A stretch of DNA of 5,440 nt, taken from Nitrospirota bacterium (GTDB taxonomy: Bacteria; Nitrospinota; Nitrospinia; Nitrospinales; Nitrospinaceae). A program made the translations under genes and the position numbers. The notes below the pieces were generated by a model. That model was given only the letters and a program-made list of their open reading frames with translations. It was not told the origin of the DNA and searched no databases. This document shows, one piece after another, positions 1 through 5,440 of this stretch. Every line of letters starts with the position of its first letter. Position 1 is the stretch's first letter. The stretch lies in the NCBI GenBank assembly GCA_030600405.1, contig JAUVMD010000114.1, forward strand, positions 1 to 5,440, written 5' to 3'.

Positions 1-241
1 CACCAATATTTCGCGGGAAATGTTATCGCGACATTGCCCACACTTTCGAAAATTGACTGTTAAACTGGGAAGGACCGTCATCCGCAGTCTAGCAACCCAT
101 TACTCCGAAGTTTCTCCGGGTAAGGCAGGGGCAATCATCAACAGCTGGGACGCACTCGAAATTTTCAAGCGGGAGGGCCATGCGGCCCGCTCTTTAAAAC
201 TGAAGCTCGGACGCAAAATCCAGATAATCCCGGACTCATGA
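1..241 (+). CDS. SAM hydrolase / SAM hydroxide adenosyltransferase (DUF62 family), C-terminal part, 5' truncated
   Basis: Only the last 79 codons lie in the window; the first complete codon starts at base 2 and the frame is open to the left edge, so an ATG at 20 is internal. The visible part starts TNISRE, resembling the GN-x-x-TNI segment that links the two domains of this family. It then shows the C-terminal beta-barrel signature: a YSEVSPG segment (window residues 39-45), INSWDALEI (51-59), and GHAARSLKLKLG (64-75) ending in a hydrophobic strand. Known members cleave S-adenosyl-L-methionine with water to adenosine and methionine; relatives are the SAM-dependent chlorinases and fluorinases. 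The N-terminal catalytic residues are outside the window, so hydrolase versus halogenase cannot be decided, though hydrolase is far commoner. The stop TGA overlaps the smpB start (ATGA), implying coupled translation. The family call rests on the C-terminal motif alone. Confidence 0.72.
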   Translation, partial: TNISREMLSRHCPHFRKLTVKLGRTVIRSLATHYSEVSPGKAGAIINSWDALEIFKREGHAARSLKLKLGRKIQIIPDS

Positions 242-717
242 ATAAAAAAAGCCAAAAGACGAATGGCATCAAGATCATCTGCCAGAACAAAAAGGCCCGG
301 CACAATTACCATGTCGAGGACACATTGGAAGCGGGCGTGGTTTTGCAGGGGACGGAGGTCAAGGCCCTGCGCGAGGGCAAAGCCAGTATGGCGGACTGTT
401 ACGCCGTGGTGGACCGCGAAGAGGTCTTTCTGCTTCACTGCCACATCAGCCCATACACCCCGGCCCATGCTTTCAATCACGATCCCATGCGCAAGCGCAA
501 GCTCCTGCTCCACAAAAAGGAAATCGCTCGATTGATCGGCATCACCCAGGAAAAAGGACACAGCCTGATTCCGCTGAAACTGTATTTCAAAAACGGCAAG
601 GTCAAGGTAGAGCTCGCCATCGCCAAGGGCAAGAGGGACTACGACAAACGCGACACCATCAAAAAGCGGGAAGCCGATCGCGAAATCGCCCGCGCCATGA
701 AACGGGACAAACCCTAG
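238..717 (+). CDS. smpB: SsrA-binding protein SmpB
   Basis: SmpB binds the tRNA-like domain of tmRNA and brings it to ribosomes stalled on broken mRNAs, where its C-terminal tail occupies the empty mRNA channel. The 159 residues match the family length. Visible motifs are NKKARHNY (17-24), GTEVKALREGK (38-48, the tmRNA-binding OB-fold region), NHDPMRKRKLLLHKKEI (80-95 region), IPLKLYF (111-117), KVKVELAIAKGKRDYDKR (121-138) and the basic helical tail KKREADREIARAMK (142-155). The start at 238 leaves the usual short basic lead before the conserved KII segment. No Shine-Dalgarno is evident before it (the preceding bases are the upstream gene's last codons), so translation is probably coupled through the ATGA overlap. 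Its stop shares CTAG with the convergent transporter gene. No ssrA (tmRNA) gene is in the window. Nothing suggests loss of function. Confidence 0.97.
   Translation: MNKKSQKTNGIKIICQNKKARHNYHVEDTLEAGVVLQGTEVKALREGKASMADCYAVVDREEVFLLHCHISPYTPAHAFNHDPMRKRKLLLHKKEIARLIGITQEKGHSLIPLKLYFKNGKVKVELAIAKGKRDYDKRDTIKKREADREIARAMKRDKP
714..717. other. Convergent stop-codon overlap (CTAG)
   Basis: The palindrome CTAG supplies both TAG stops: smpB ends at 715-717 on the plus strand and the transporter gene at 716-714 on the minus strand. There is no intergenic DNA between the two converging units. On neither strand do I see a GC-rich stem followed by a T-run close to the junction, so any termination must use Rho, overlapping 3' ends, or structure inside the opposite gene. 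Confidence 0.95.
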
Positions 718-1607
718 TCTTTGCGAATGACCATCACCACTCCAAAAACGGCAATGCAGGCACCGATGTAGCCCCACAATCCGATGATTTCAGGTGCCAC
801 AAGACCCGGCGCCACGAGGGGCAAAATGTGCATGACCGCCAGCGTGATGAACGGATTGAGCGTGATCACCACGCTGAGTAGCCATAGGGGAATGTATTTA
901 ACCGATTCGGCCAGACAACCGTAAGCTAGGAGGGTGTTCACACCCAGAAAAATCATCAACATCCAACTGCCGAAATGCGTATTGTTGAAATCGGTCCAGA
1001 TCACGGCAGGGATCAACACCAGAGCGGCGGTGCCATACACCAGCAGATTCAGGTGCTGAGCTTCATGCAAAACCGACAATTTTTTCAGAAAAACCATGTA
1101 GCCCACCCACAATAACGCGGCGGCCTCCACATATAAGGAGGCATCCGTATACACCTCGCCGCCCCATTGGCGACTCTGGTCCCTGTAAAAAATAACGAAT
1201 CCAACCACGGCAATCGCCAAACCGATGCCCTGTTTCCGGTGGAAACGTTCCTTGAACAGCACCACGCCCAGGATCACCAGCAACACCGGCGCAGTCTGGA
1301 TCAGAATACCGGCGTTAGAGGGACTGCTGGTTTCGACGCCTTTTAAAAAGTAATAGTAATTACCCGCCAGAAAAATTCCCGCCAGAATTCCAAAACCCGG
1401 TGGCGACAGAATGATCGATTCCGGTCGCTTCTTTTGGAATTTCAGGATCAGGAATAGCACCACGAAAGCAAAGGTAAAACGGAACCAGACGATACTGCCC
1501 CCGGAAAATTCCTGGAGGGCGATTTTCATCAGGATGGGGAGGAAGCCCCATAGCAGGGCGGTGATCGCCGCGTAGGTCAGGCCCCGGACGTAATTGGACT
1601 TATGCAT
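714..1607 (-). CDS. EamA/DMT-superfamily membrane transporter (substrate unknown)
   Basis: This is a 297-residue inner-membrane protein of the drug/metabolite transporter superfamily, of the usual length for its ten-helix, two-repeat fold. Hydrophobic segments lie at about 8-28, 37-57, 70-88, 97-117, 124-141, 156-175, 184-203, 213-231, 240-262 and 272-294. The first EamA repeat is clear: the end of helix 3 and start of helix 4 read VETSSPSNAGILIQ (91-104), followed by the charged turn LFKERFHRKQ (117-126) and a glycine-rich helix. The second repeat is more diverged but has the matching NPFITLAV stretch (251-258). Family members export or import amino acids, nucleotide sugars, carboxylates and other small molecules; the sequence does not show which. 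The gene starts 7 bp after hisH with no clear Shine-Dalgarno, so it is probably translated by coupling as the last gene of the unit. A link to histidine or isoprenoid metabolism is only inference from position. Confidence 0.9.
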   Translation of the reverse strand: MHKSNYVRGLTYAAITALLWGFLPILMKIALQEFSGGSIVWFRFTFAFVVLFLILKFQKKRPESIILSPPGFGILAGIFLAGNYYYFLKGVETSSPSNAGILIQTAPVLLVILGVVLFKERFHRKQGIGLAIAVVGFVIFYRDQSRQWGGEVYTDASLYVEAAALLWVGYMVFLKKLSVLHEAQHLNLLVYGTAALVLIPAVIWTDFNNTHFGSWMLMIFLGVNTLLAYGCLAESVKYIPLWLLSVVITLNPFITLAVMHILPLVAPGLVAPEIIGLWGYIGACIAVFGVVMVIRKD

Positions 1608-1614
1608 AGGCCGG

Positions 1615-2226
1615 TCAGTTCAGGTGGGCAAATTTCTCCAGCATCGTCAATCCCTGCTTCTGGCTCTTTTCGGGATGAAACTGAAAGGCGTGAATGTTCT
1701 CGTGTTGGATTCCGGAAACAAACGGCATCCCGTAATCAGTGGTGGTAACGACCATGTCACGGTTTTCGGGAACGACATAATAGGAATGTACAAAATAATA
1801 GTAGGGATGCGCATCCATCAAATCGAACAGCGGCGATGGCTTGTTGAGAGTCAGTGTATTCCATCCCATGTGCGGGACCTTCAGAGTGGGGTCATCAAAA
1901 TGAAAACGCATGACTTTTCCCGGAAGAATTCCTAATCCTTCCACCGTGCCGAACTCGATACTCTGCTCGAACAGCAGTTGCAGTCCGAGACAGATACCCA
2001 GAAACGGTTTGCCGGATTGAATGGATTTGTGGACCACCTCCACCAGCCCCAAGTGCTCAAGGTTGTCCATGCAGTCCTTGAACGCCCCGACCCCTGGAAG
2101 GACCACCGAATCGGCATCCAATATGGTTTGGGGCTGGCTGGACACCACGGCATCGGCGCCCACAGCTTCCAGTGCCTTTTGCACCGAACGCAAATTACCC
2201 ATGCCATAGTCGATAATGGCGATCAT
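1615..2226 (-). CDS. hisH: Imidazole glycerol phosphate synthase, glutaminase subunit HisH
   Basis: HisH is the class I glutamine amidotransferase half of the HisF-HisH complex. It releases ammonia from glutamine and passes it to HisF, which makes imidazole glycerol phosphate and AICAR in cytoplasmic histidine biosynthesis. The 203 residues match the family length. It starts MIAIIDYGMGNLRSV, typical of HisH. The oxyanion segment LPGVGAF is at 43-49, the nucleophile elbow GICLGLQ at 77-83 gives Cys79, VPHMGWN is at 117-123, YFVHSYY at 144-150, and FHPEKS at 183-188 gives the other two triad residues, His184 and Glu186. All catalytic residues are present. The start codon directly follows the hisB stop (TAA then ATG); a weak AAAGG lies about 10 bases before it within hisB. 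The required partner hisF, and hisA, are not downstream; a transporter gene follows instead. Confidence 0.97.
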   Translation of the reverse strand: MIAIIDYGMGNLRSVQKALEAVGADAVVSSQPQTILDADSVVLPGVGAFKDCMDNLEHLGLVEVVHKSIQSGKPFLGICLGLQLLFEQSIEFGTVEGLGILPGKVMRFHFDDPTLKVPHMGWNTLTLNKPSPLFDLMDAHPYYYFVHSYYVVPENRDMVVTTTDYGMPFVSGIQHENIHAFQFHPEKSQKQGLTMLEKFAHLN

Positions 2227-2811
2227 TTAGAGAGTGCCTTTGGTCGACGGAATCGAGTTGGACCTCGGGTCCAAGGAACTGGCCTGGTCCATCGCCTTAG
2301 CAAACGCCTTGAAAGAGGCTTCCACGACGTGGTGCAGGTTGTTCCAGTAGGGAGAATTGAAGTGCAGAGTGAGCCCACAGTTGGCAGAAACCGCCTGGAA
2401 AAATTCCGGAATCAGCTCGACATCGAACTCACCCAGTTTCGCTTTGGGCAGGTCGATATTGAACACAAAGTAAGAGCGGCTCAGGTCCACCACGCAATTC
2501 ACCAGAGCTTCGTTTAAAGGCACACTGGACTGGGCAAACCTCCGGATTCCCTTCTTGTCTCCGAGAGCTTTTTCAAAGGCCTGACCCAGCGCAATTCCCA
2601 GATCCTCCACCGTGTGGTGGAAATCGATGTGGGTATCTCCTTTGGCTTTTACTGTGAGATCGAAATAACCGTGGCGGGAAAACTGCGCCAGCATGTGATC
2701 CATGAACGGAATCGGGGTTTGGATATCCCCCTGCCCTGTTCCGTCCAGAACCAGACTGACTTCAATTTGAGTTTCGCTGGTAACACGTTTGATTTGGGAG
2801 CATCTATCCAT
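2227..2811 (-). CDS. hisB: Imidazoleglycerol-phosphate dehydratase HisB
   Basis: This enzyme dehydrates imidazole glycerol phosphate to imidazole acetol phosphate, the step after HisF-HisH. From the chosen ATG (2811) it has 194 residues, the normal length of a monofunctional enzyme, and begins MDRCSQIKRVTSETQIEV, aligning with the family start. Motifs are FMDHM (36-40), the manganese-binding HHTVED (65-70), GDKKGIRRF (84-92), PLNEAL (98-103), the second metal-binding segment NLHHVVEASFKA (158-169), and the usual PSTKGTL end. There is no fused HisN-type phosphatase domain. Oddities: Phe64 stands where Asp is common before HHTVED, Asn100 where Asp is common in P-x-D-E-A-L, and DLSRSY seems one residue shorter than the usual DLSGRPY. 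The chosen start overlaps the end of dxs by 8 bp. Its frame is open upstream, with in-frame ATGs at 2850, 2901 and 2919 that would add 13, 30 or 36 charged residues; the family gives no support for these. Confidence 0.93.
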   Translation of the reverse strand: MDRCSQIKRVTSETQIEVSLVLDGTGQGDIQTPIPFMDHMLAQFSRHGYFDLTVKAKGDTHIDFHHTVEDLGIALGQAFEKALGDKKGIRRFAQSSVPLNEALVNCVVDLSRSYFVFNIDLPKAKLGEFDVELIPEFFQAVSANCGLTLHFNSPYWNNLHHVVEASFKAFAKAMDQASSLDPRSNSIPSTKGTL

Positions 2812-4825
2812 TGACCGGTTGTATTTCTTTTCCTTTATCTTTTTCGCCATTGGAGGATTGCTTTCGACTTCCTCCGTTTTGGCCGTTTCCGCCGTTTCCA
2901 TGGACACCTTTTTTCCCATTACCGGAAATCGGGACGGTCCCGAGAACGGTATTATTATAGAACTCCTGAACCGTGTTTAAAAGACTTTCCGGGTCCAATT
3001 TCAAATCTTTTCGAACCAGCGCCGGAGCCCCATGTTCAATGACCCTATCGGCCGTGCCGATACATTTCACCAGAACATTTTTCTCCGGAACATGCTCATT
3101 GATTTCTTCCAGAACCGCGGAACCGAACCCGCCTTGCAGGGAATGTTCTTCCAACGTAACCAGACATTTGGCTGACCGCGCATAGCGGCAGATCAGATCG
3201 GTATCCAAGGGCTTCACGAACCGGGCATTGATAACAGCCACACTGAGGCCCTCACCCTCCAAAGACCGGGCAAGGTCCTGAGCCGGCGGCACCATGTGCC
3301 CATAGGCGATGAGGGCGATATCGTTTCCATCCTGAAGTACCTCGCCCTTACCGATTTCCAGTTCTTTCATTTCCGGATCCAGAGGCACGCCCAAGCCCGC
3401 ACCACGCGGATAACGCACGGCGGCGGGGCCAGAATGATAGACGGCAGTTTTCAGCATGTGGCGCAATTCGTTTTCGTCCTTGGGTGCCATGACAACCATA
3501 TTGGGCAGGGTCCGCAGGTAGGCGATGTCGTACAACCCCTGATGGGTCGCACCATCTTCGCCAACGATGCCGGCCCTATCCATCGCAAACGTGACCGGGA
3601 TGTTCATGAGACAAATGTCATGAACCACTTGGTCGTAGGCTCGTTGCAAAAATGTGGAATAAATCGCGATAACCGGCCGGAACCCTTCCAAGGCGAGACC
3701 ACCCGCAAAATCCACCGCATGTTGTTCGGCCATACCCGCGTCAAAGGTGCGGTCCGGGAAAGCCTTCCCAAATTTGCTGATACCCGTTCCTGACGGCATG
3801 GCGGCAGTGATCCCGAGAATTTTCTCATCTTGTTCCGCCAAGTCGATCAGAGCATCGGCAAACACAGCGGTGTACGCCGGATTGGATTTCTTTTTCAAAA
3901 AAGTTCCTGTTTCAATATCAAAGGGAGACGCGCCATGCCAGATTTCGGCCTTTTCTTCGGCTATTTTGTATCCCTTGCCCTTGCGCGTGATCACATGGAC
4001 CAGTGTCGGGCCTTTCTGGCCTTTAAGGTCTTCCAGGTTTTCAATCAAGGTATCCGTATCGTGCCCATCCAGCGGACCGACATAACGAAATCCCAGATCC
4101 TCGAACAACCGTCCGGGGATGAATACGCCTTTGATGGCATCGTCTATTTTATGGGCGAAATGCGATATATCCTTCCCCACTCCGGGAATAGAATTCAGCA
4201 TCTCGTCGATTTGCCCCTTGATTTTCCGCATGACCTGACCGGTCATGATCTGGCTCAAGTGCGCCGACATGCCACCGACGTTAGTGGAAATCGACATCTC
4301 GTTATCGTTCAGGATAACGATCATGTTGCTTTTGAGATGGCCGGTGTGATTCAGGCCTTCAAAAGCCATGCCTGCGGTCAACGACCCGTCGCCGATCACC
4401 GCTACGACTTCGTTGTCTTCCTTTTTGAGGTCGCGCGCCTTGGCGAAAGCGAGGGCGGCGGAGATGGAGGTTCCACCATGACCGCAGTTCCAATGATCAT
4501 GCTCGTTCTCTTCACGTTTGGTGAACCCGCTCAACCCGTCGTATTGCCGGAGGGTATGGAACCGTTCCCGCCTGCCGGTCAACAGTTTGTGGACATAACT
4601 CTGGTGGCCCACGTCCCACACAAACTTATCGCGCGGACTGTCAAACACATAATGCATGGCCAGTGTCAACTCCACAACGCCCAGATTGGACCCCAAATGT
4701 CCGCCGGTTTTGGATATTGTCGATAAAAGAGTTTCCCGTATCTCTGCCGCCAAAGCGGGAAGATCTTCCTTTTTGAGCTTTTTTAAGTCCTGGGGACCGT
4801 TGATTCCATCTAAGAGCCTGCTCAT
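2804..4825 (-). CDS. dxs: 1-deoxy-D-xylulose-5-phosphate synthase (Dxs)
   Basis: Dxs condenses pyruvate and glyceraldehyde 3-phosphate, with thiamine diphosphate, to DXP: the first committed step of the MEP isoprenoid pathway and a source for thiamine and pyridoxal. Order along the 673 residues: GGHLGSNLG (41-49, His43), VGHQSYVHKLLTGRR (72-86), GHGGTSIS (115-122), the ThDP/Mg motif from GDGSLTAGMA (145-154) to NDNEMSIS (173-180), GPLDGHD (250-256), GITAAMPSGTG (338-348), the catalytic segment AGMAEQHAVDFAGG (363-376, Glu367), DRAGIVGEDGATHQG (416-430), and the transketolase C-domain to about 625. It then continues for about 48 residues of Gly/Asn/Lys/Ser-rich tail that the family (typically 620-640 residues) lacks. 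It starts 12 bp after ispA; a GGA lies 6 bases before the ATG. The end overlaps hisB by 8 bp. All main catalytic residues are present, so it should be active. Confidence 0.98.
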   Translation of the reverse strand: MSRLLDGINGPQDLKKLKKEDLPALAAEIRETLLSTISKTGGHLGSNLGVVELTLAMHYVFDSPRDKFVWDVGHQSYVHKLLTGRRERFHTLRQYDGLSGFTKREENEHDHWNCGHGGTSISAALAFAKARDLKKEDNEVVAVIGDGSLTAGMAFEGLNHTGHLKSNMIVILNDNEMSISTNVGGMSAHLSQIMTGQVMRKIKGQIDEMLNSIPGVGKDISHFAHKIDDAIKGVFIPGRLFEDLGFRYVGPLDGHDTDTLIENLEDLKGQKGPTLVHVITRKGKGYKIAEEKAEIWHGASPFDIETGTFLKKKSNPAYTAVFADALIDLAEQDEKILGITAAMPSGTGISKFGKAFPDRTFDAGMAEQHAVDFAGGLALEGFRPVIAIYSTFLQRAYDQVVHDICLMNIPVTFAMDRAGIVGEDGATHQGLYDIAYLRTLPNMVVMAPKDENELRHMLKTAVYHSGPAAVRYPRGAGLGVPLDPEMKELEIGKGEVLQDGNDIALIAYGHMVPPAQDLARSLEGEGLSVAVINARFVKPLDTDLICRYARSAKCLVTLEEHSLQGGFGSAVLEEINEHVPEKNVLVKCIGTADRVIEHGAPALVRKDLKLDPESLLNTVQEFYNNTVLGTVPISGNGKKGVHGNGGNGQNGGSRKQSSNGEKDKGKEIQPVNG
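2873..2899. repeat. Short tandem repeat, 9 bp unit, in the dxs tail
   Basis: On the plus strand GCCGTTTCC occurs twice in direct succession (2882-2890 and 2891-2899), with a degenerate third copy (2873-2881, 6 of 9 matching). Being a multiple of three, it keeps both frames open. In Dxs it encodes Gly-Asn-Gly units; in the hisB frame it encodes repeated Glu-Thr-Ala. It looks like a product of replication slippage. Confidence 0.75.
2905..2910 (-). promoter_or_regulatory. Shine-Dalgarno-like site before an alternative hisB ATG (2901)
   Basis: On the minus strand AAGGTG lies just before the in-frame ATG at 2901-2899, with five bases between the GG and the ATG. It is a better match to the 16S tail than anything close to ATG 2811, where the nearest purine-rich AAGGA is about 19 bases away. 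It would give HisB 30 extra residues. It could equally be chance, because the same bases are Lys-Gly codons of dxs. Confidence 0.25.
2954..2959 (-). promoter_or_regulatory. Possible internal -10 element (TATAAT) for hisB-hisH-transporter
   Basis: A perfect TATAAT reads on the minus strand inside the dxs 3' end. At 17 bp spacing the -35 position (2982-2977) reads TTTTAA, a poor match, and there is no extended -10 TG. If used, transcription would begin near 2947, upstream of every candidate hisB start. The hexamer is real, but promoter function is only a possibility, since Tyr-Asn codons produce it by themselves. Confidence 0.2.
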
Positions 4826-4837
4826 AATAATTCCATA

Positions 4838-5440
4838 TCAAAAGGTGCGTTGGACGAAAAAACGGGCAATCTCACGCAGGGGATCGGCTCGTTCGTCAAA
4901 TTCTTCTAGGCATTCCAAGGCCTCATCTACCAGAGATTCGGCCTTCTTTTTGGAATCCTCCAAACCGAACAAGGCCGGGTAAGTGGCCTTGTCCTTGTCG
5001 ATATCGCTACCGATATCTTTTCCCAGTTCTTTTTTGTCTCCAATGATATCCAGGATATCGTCAATAATCTGAAACGCGAGACCGATATGCGCGCCATAAC
5101 GGGAGAGTGCTCCCAACTGGGAATGGGAAGCCCCACTCAAGATCGCGCCGGCTCGAACACAGGCCTTGAAAAAGAAACCTGTTTTATAAATATGAATGTA
5201 TTCCAAAGTTGAGGCATCGATTTTTTTCCCCTCCGATTCCAAATCCACCACCTGGCCACCAATCACGCCGGTAGAACCCATCGCCTTGGCGATCTCCTGC
5301 GAAGCTCGAAGGATGTTTTGGTGAGAGATGGTCTCCATCAGATGCGGGTTGGTCATCAACACAAAAGCCTGCGTCAACAACGCGTCACCGGCCAGAATAG
5401 CAATGGCCTCACCAAAAACTTTGTGGTTGGTCGGCTTGCC
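4838..5440 (-). CDS. ispA: Short-chain polyprenyl (farnesyl/geranylgeranyl) diphosphate synthase, 5' truncated
   Basis: This is an all-helical trans-prenyltransferase that joins IPP to allylic diphosphates, probably making farnesyl diphosphate. The last 200 codons are present and the frame is open to the right edge, so a TTG at 5380 is internal. Window residues 1-20 read GKPTNHKVFGEA then AILAGDA, the segment just after the first Asp-rich motif, which itself lies outside. GGQVVDLESEGK is at 61-72, KTG at 86-88, the second Asp-rich motif IIDDILD at 125-131 (Asp127, Asp128, Asp131), then ELGKDIGSDIDKDKATYPAL at 137-156, which is typical of IspA. Without the residues before the first Asp-rich motif, product length (C15 or C20) cannot be judged; ispA is chosen from the dxs neighbour and the style. 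It ends 12 bp before dxs, the common ispA-dxs arrangement, so both ends of the isoprenoid route are likely co-transcribed. Confidence 0.93.
   Translation of the reverse strand, partial: GKPTNHKVFGEAIAILAGDALLTQAFVLMTNPHLMETISHQNILRASQEIAKAMGSTGVIGGQVVDLESEGKKIDASTLEYIHIYKTGFFFKACVRAGAILSGASHSQLGALSRYGAHIGLAFQIIDDILDIIGDKKELGKDIGSDIDKDKATYPALFGLEDSKKKAESLVDEALECLEEFDERADPLREIARFFVQRTF

Larger units (their letters stand above)
2804..2919 (-). other. Two-frame overlap: Dxs C-terminal tail and upstream extension of the hisB frame
   Basis: The last 38 codons of dxs (plus stop) also read as an open stretch of 36 codons in the hisB frame from ATG 2919 to ATG 2811. The Dxs reading is Gly/Asn-rich (GNGGNGQNGG at residues 643-652); the hisB-frame reading is Lys/Glu-rich (KKIKEKK just before the family start). 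Both look disordered and neither matches a domain I know. The hisB frame has no stop until a TAA near 2978. The Dxs reading is a necessary extension of its ORF because no earlier stop exists; translation of the hisB-frame extension is unproven. Confidence 0.6.

Noticed and set aside
704..714. Small inverted repeat GGG...CCC at the end of smpB, as a possible terminator
   Set aside because: A three-base-pair stem without a following T-run on either strand is too weak.
100..777. 225-codon minus-strand frame opposite smpB
   Set aside because: It runs antisense through a clear smpB and the ends of two neighbours and shows no family signature.
1978..2517. 179-codon plus-strand frame opposite hisH and hisB
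   Set aside because: It crosses the junction of two well-supported genes on the other strand and resembles no known protein.
2848..2850. ATG at 2850 as the hisB start
   Set aside because: No Shine-Dalgarno precedes it (the upstream bases are pyrimidine-rich CCTCC) and the 13 added residues do not match the family; ATG 2811 fits better.
2811..2980. Histidine attenuator leader before hisB
   Set aside because: There is no short ORF with a run of His codons and no terminator/antiterminator hairpin pair; the region is coding.
3296..3793. 165-codon plus-strand frame opposite dxs
   Set aside because: It is antisense to the conserved catalytic half of Dxs and has no independent support.
3830..4726. 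298-codon open frame on the plus strand, antisense to dxs
   Set aside because: It lies wholly inside dxs, whose protein is unmistakable, has no recognisable domain, and is the sort of open antisense frame that such codon usage produces.
1..5440. tRNA, rRNA, CRISPR array, insertion sequence, attachment site or defence cassette
   Set aside because: Essentially every base is used by conserved housekeeping genes, and I saw no long repeats, spacer arrays, transposase motifs or clover-leaf sequences.

Overview
This is a fully coding stretch of a bacterial chromosome carrying seven genes, two of them cut by the window edges. The only non-coding gaps between annotated genes are 7 bp (1608-1614) and 12 bp (4826-4837). 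The gene content is housekeeping: trans-translation, histidine biosynthesis and the MEP isoprenoid pathway. I see no RNA gene, insertion sequence, CRISPR array, phage gene or defence system. Base composition is moderate and even. A Gram-negative bacterium is likely, because an ispA-dxs pair is common in Proteobacteria and related phyla. A Nitrospinota or deltaproteobacterial-type source would fit, but that is a weak guess from gene order and protein style.

Left part, plus strand (1-717): the C-terminal end of a SAM hydrolase/hydroxide adenosyltransferase (DUF62-type) protein overlaps, through ATGA, the start of smpB, the partner of tmRNA in ribosome rescue.

Right part, minus strand (5440 down to 714): transcription runs leftward through ispA (5' end outside the window), dxs, hisB, hisH and a ten-helix EamA/DMT transporter. 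Junctions are a 12 bp gap, an 8 bp overlap, direct abutment (TAA then ATG) and a 7 bp gap, so the five genes look like one operon with coupled translation. Dxs makes DXP, the entry compound of the MEP pathway, and IspA condenses the resulting C5 units to prenyl diphosphates. HisB and HisH are two histidine-pathway proteins; HisH needs HisF, which is not in the window. The transporter's substrate cannot be told.

The two units converge at 714-717, where the stop codons of smpB and the transporter gene share the palindrome CTAG, with no recognisable intrinsic terminator.

The least ordinary part is about 2804-2960. Dxs runs about 48 residues past its family end in a Gly/Asn/Lys-rich tail. The same DNA is open in the hisB frame for 36 codons before the family-typical hisB start. 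It also holds an exact 9 bp tandem duplication, an A6 run joining the two frames, a good Shine-Dalgarno-like site and a perfect TATAAT hexamer. I found no evidence of a wholly new system; this overlap is the best candidate for a second look.
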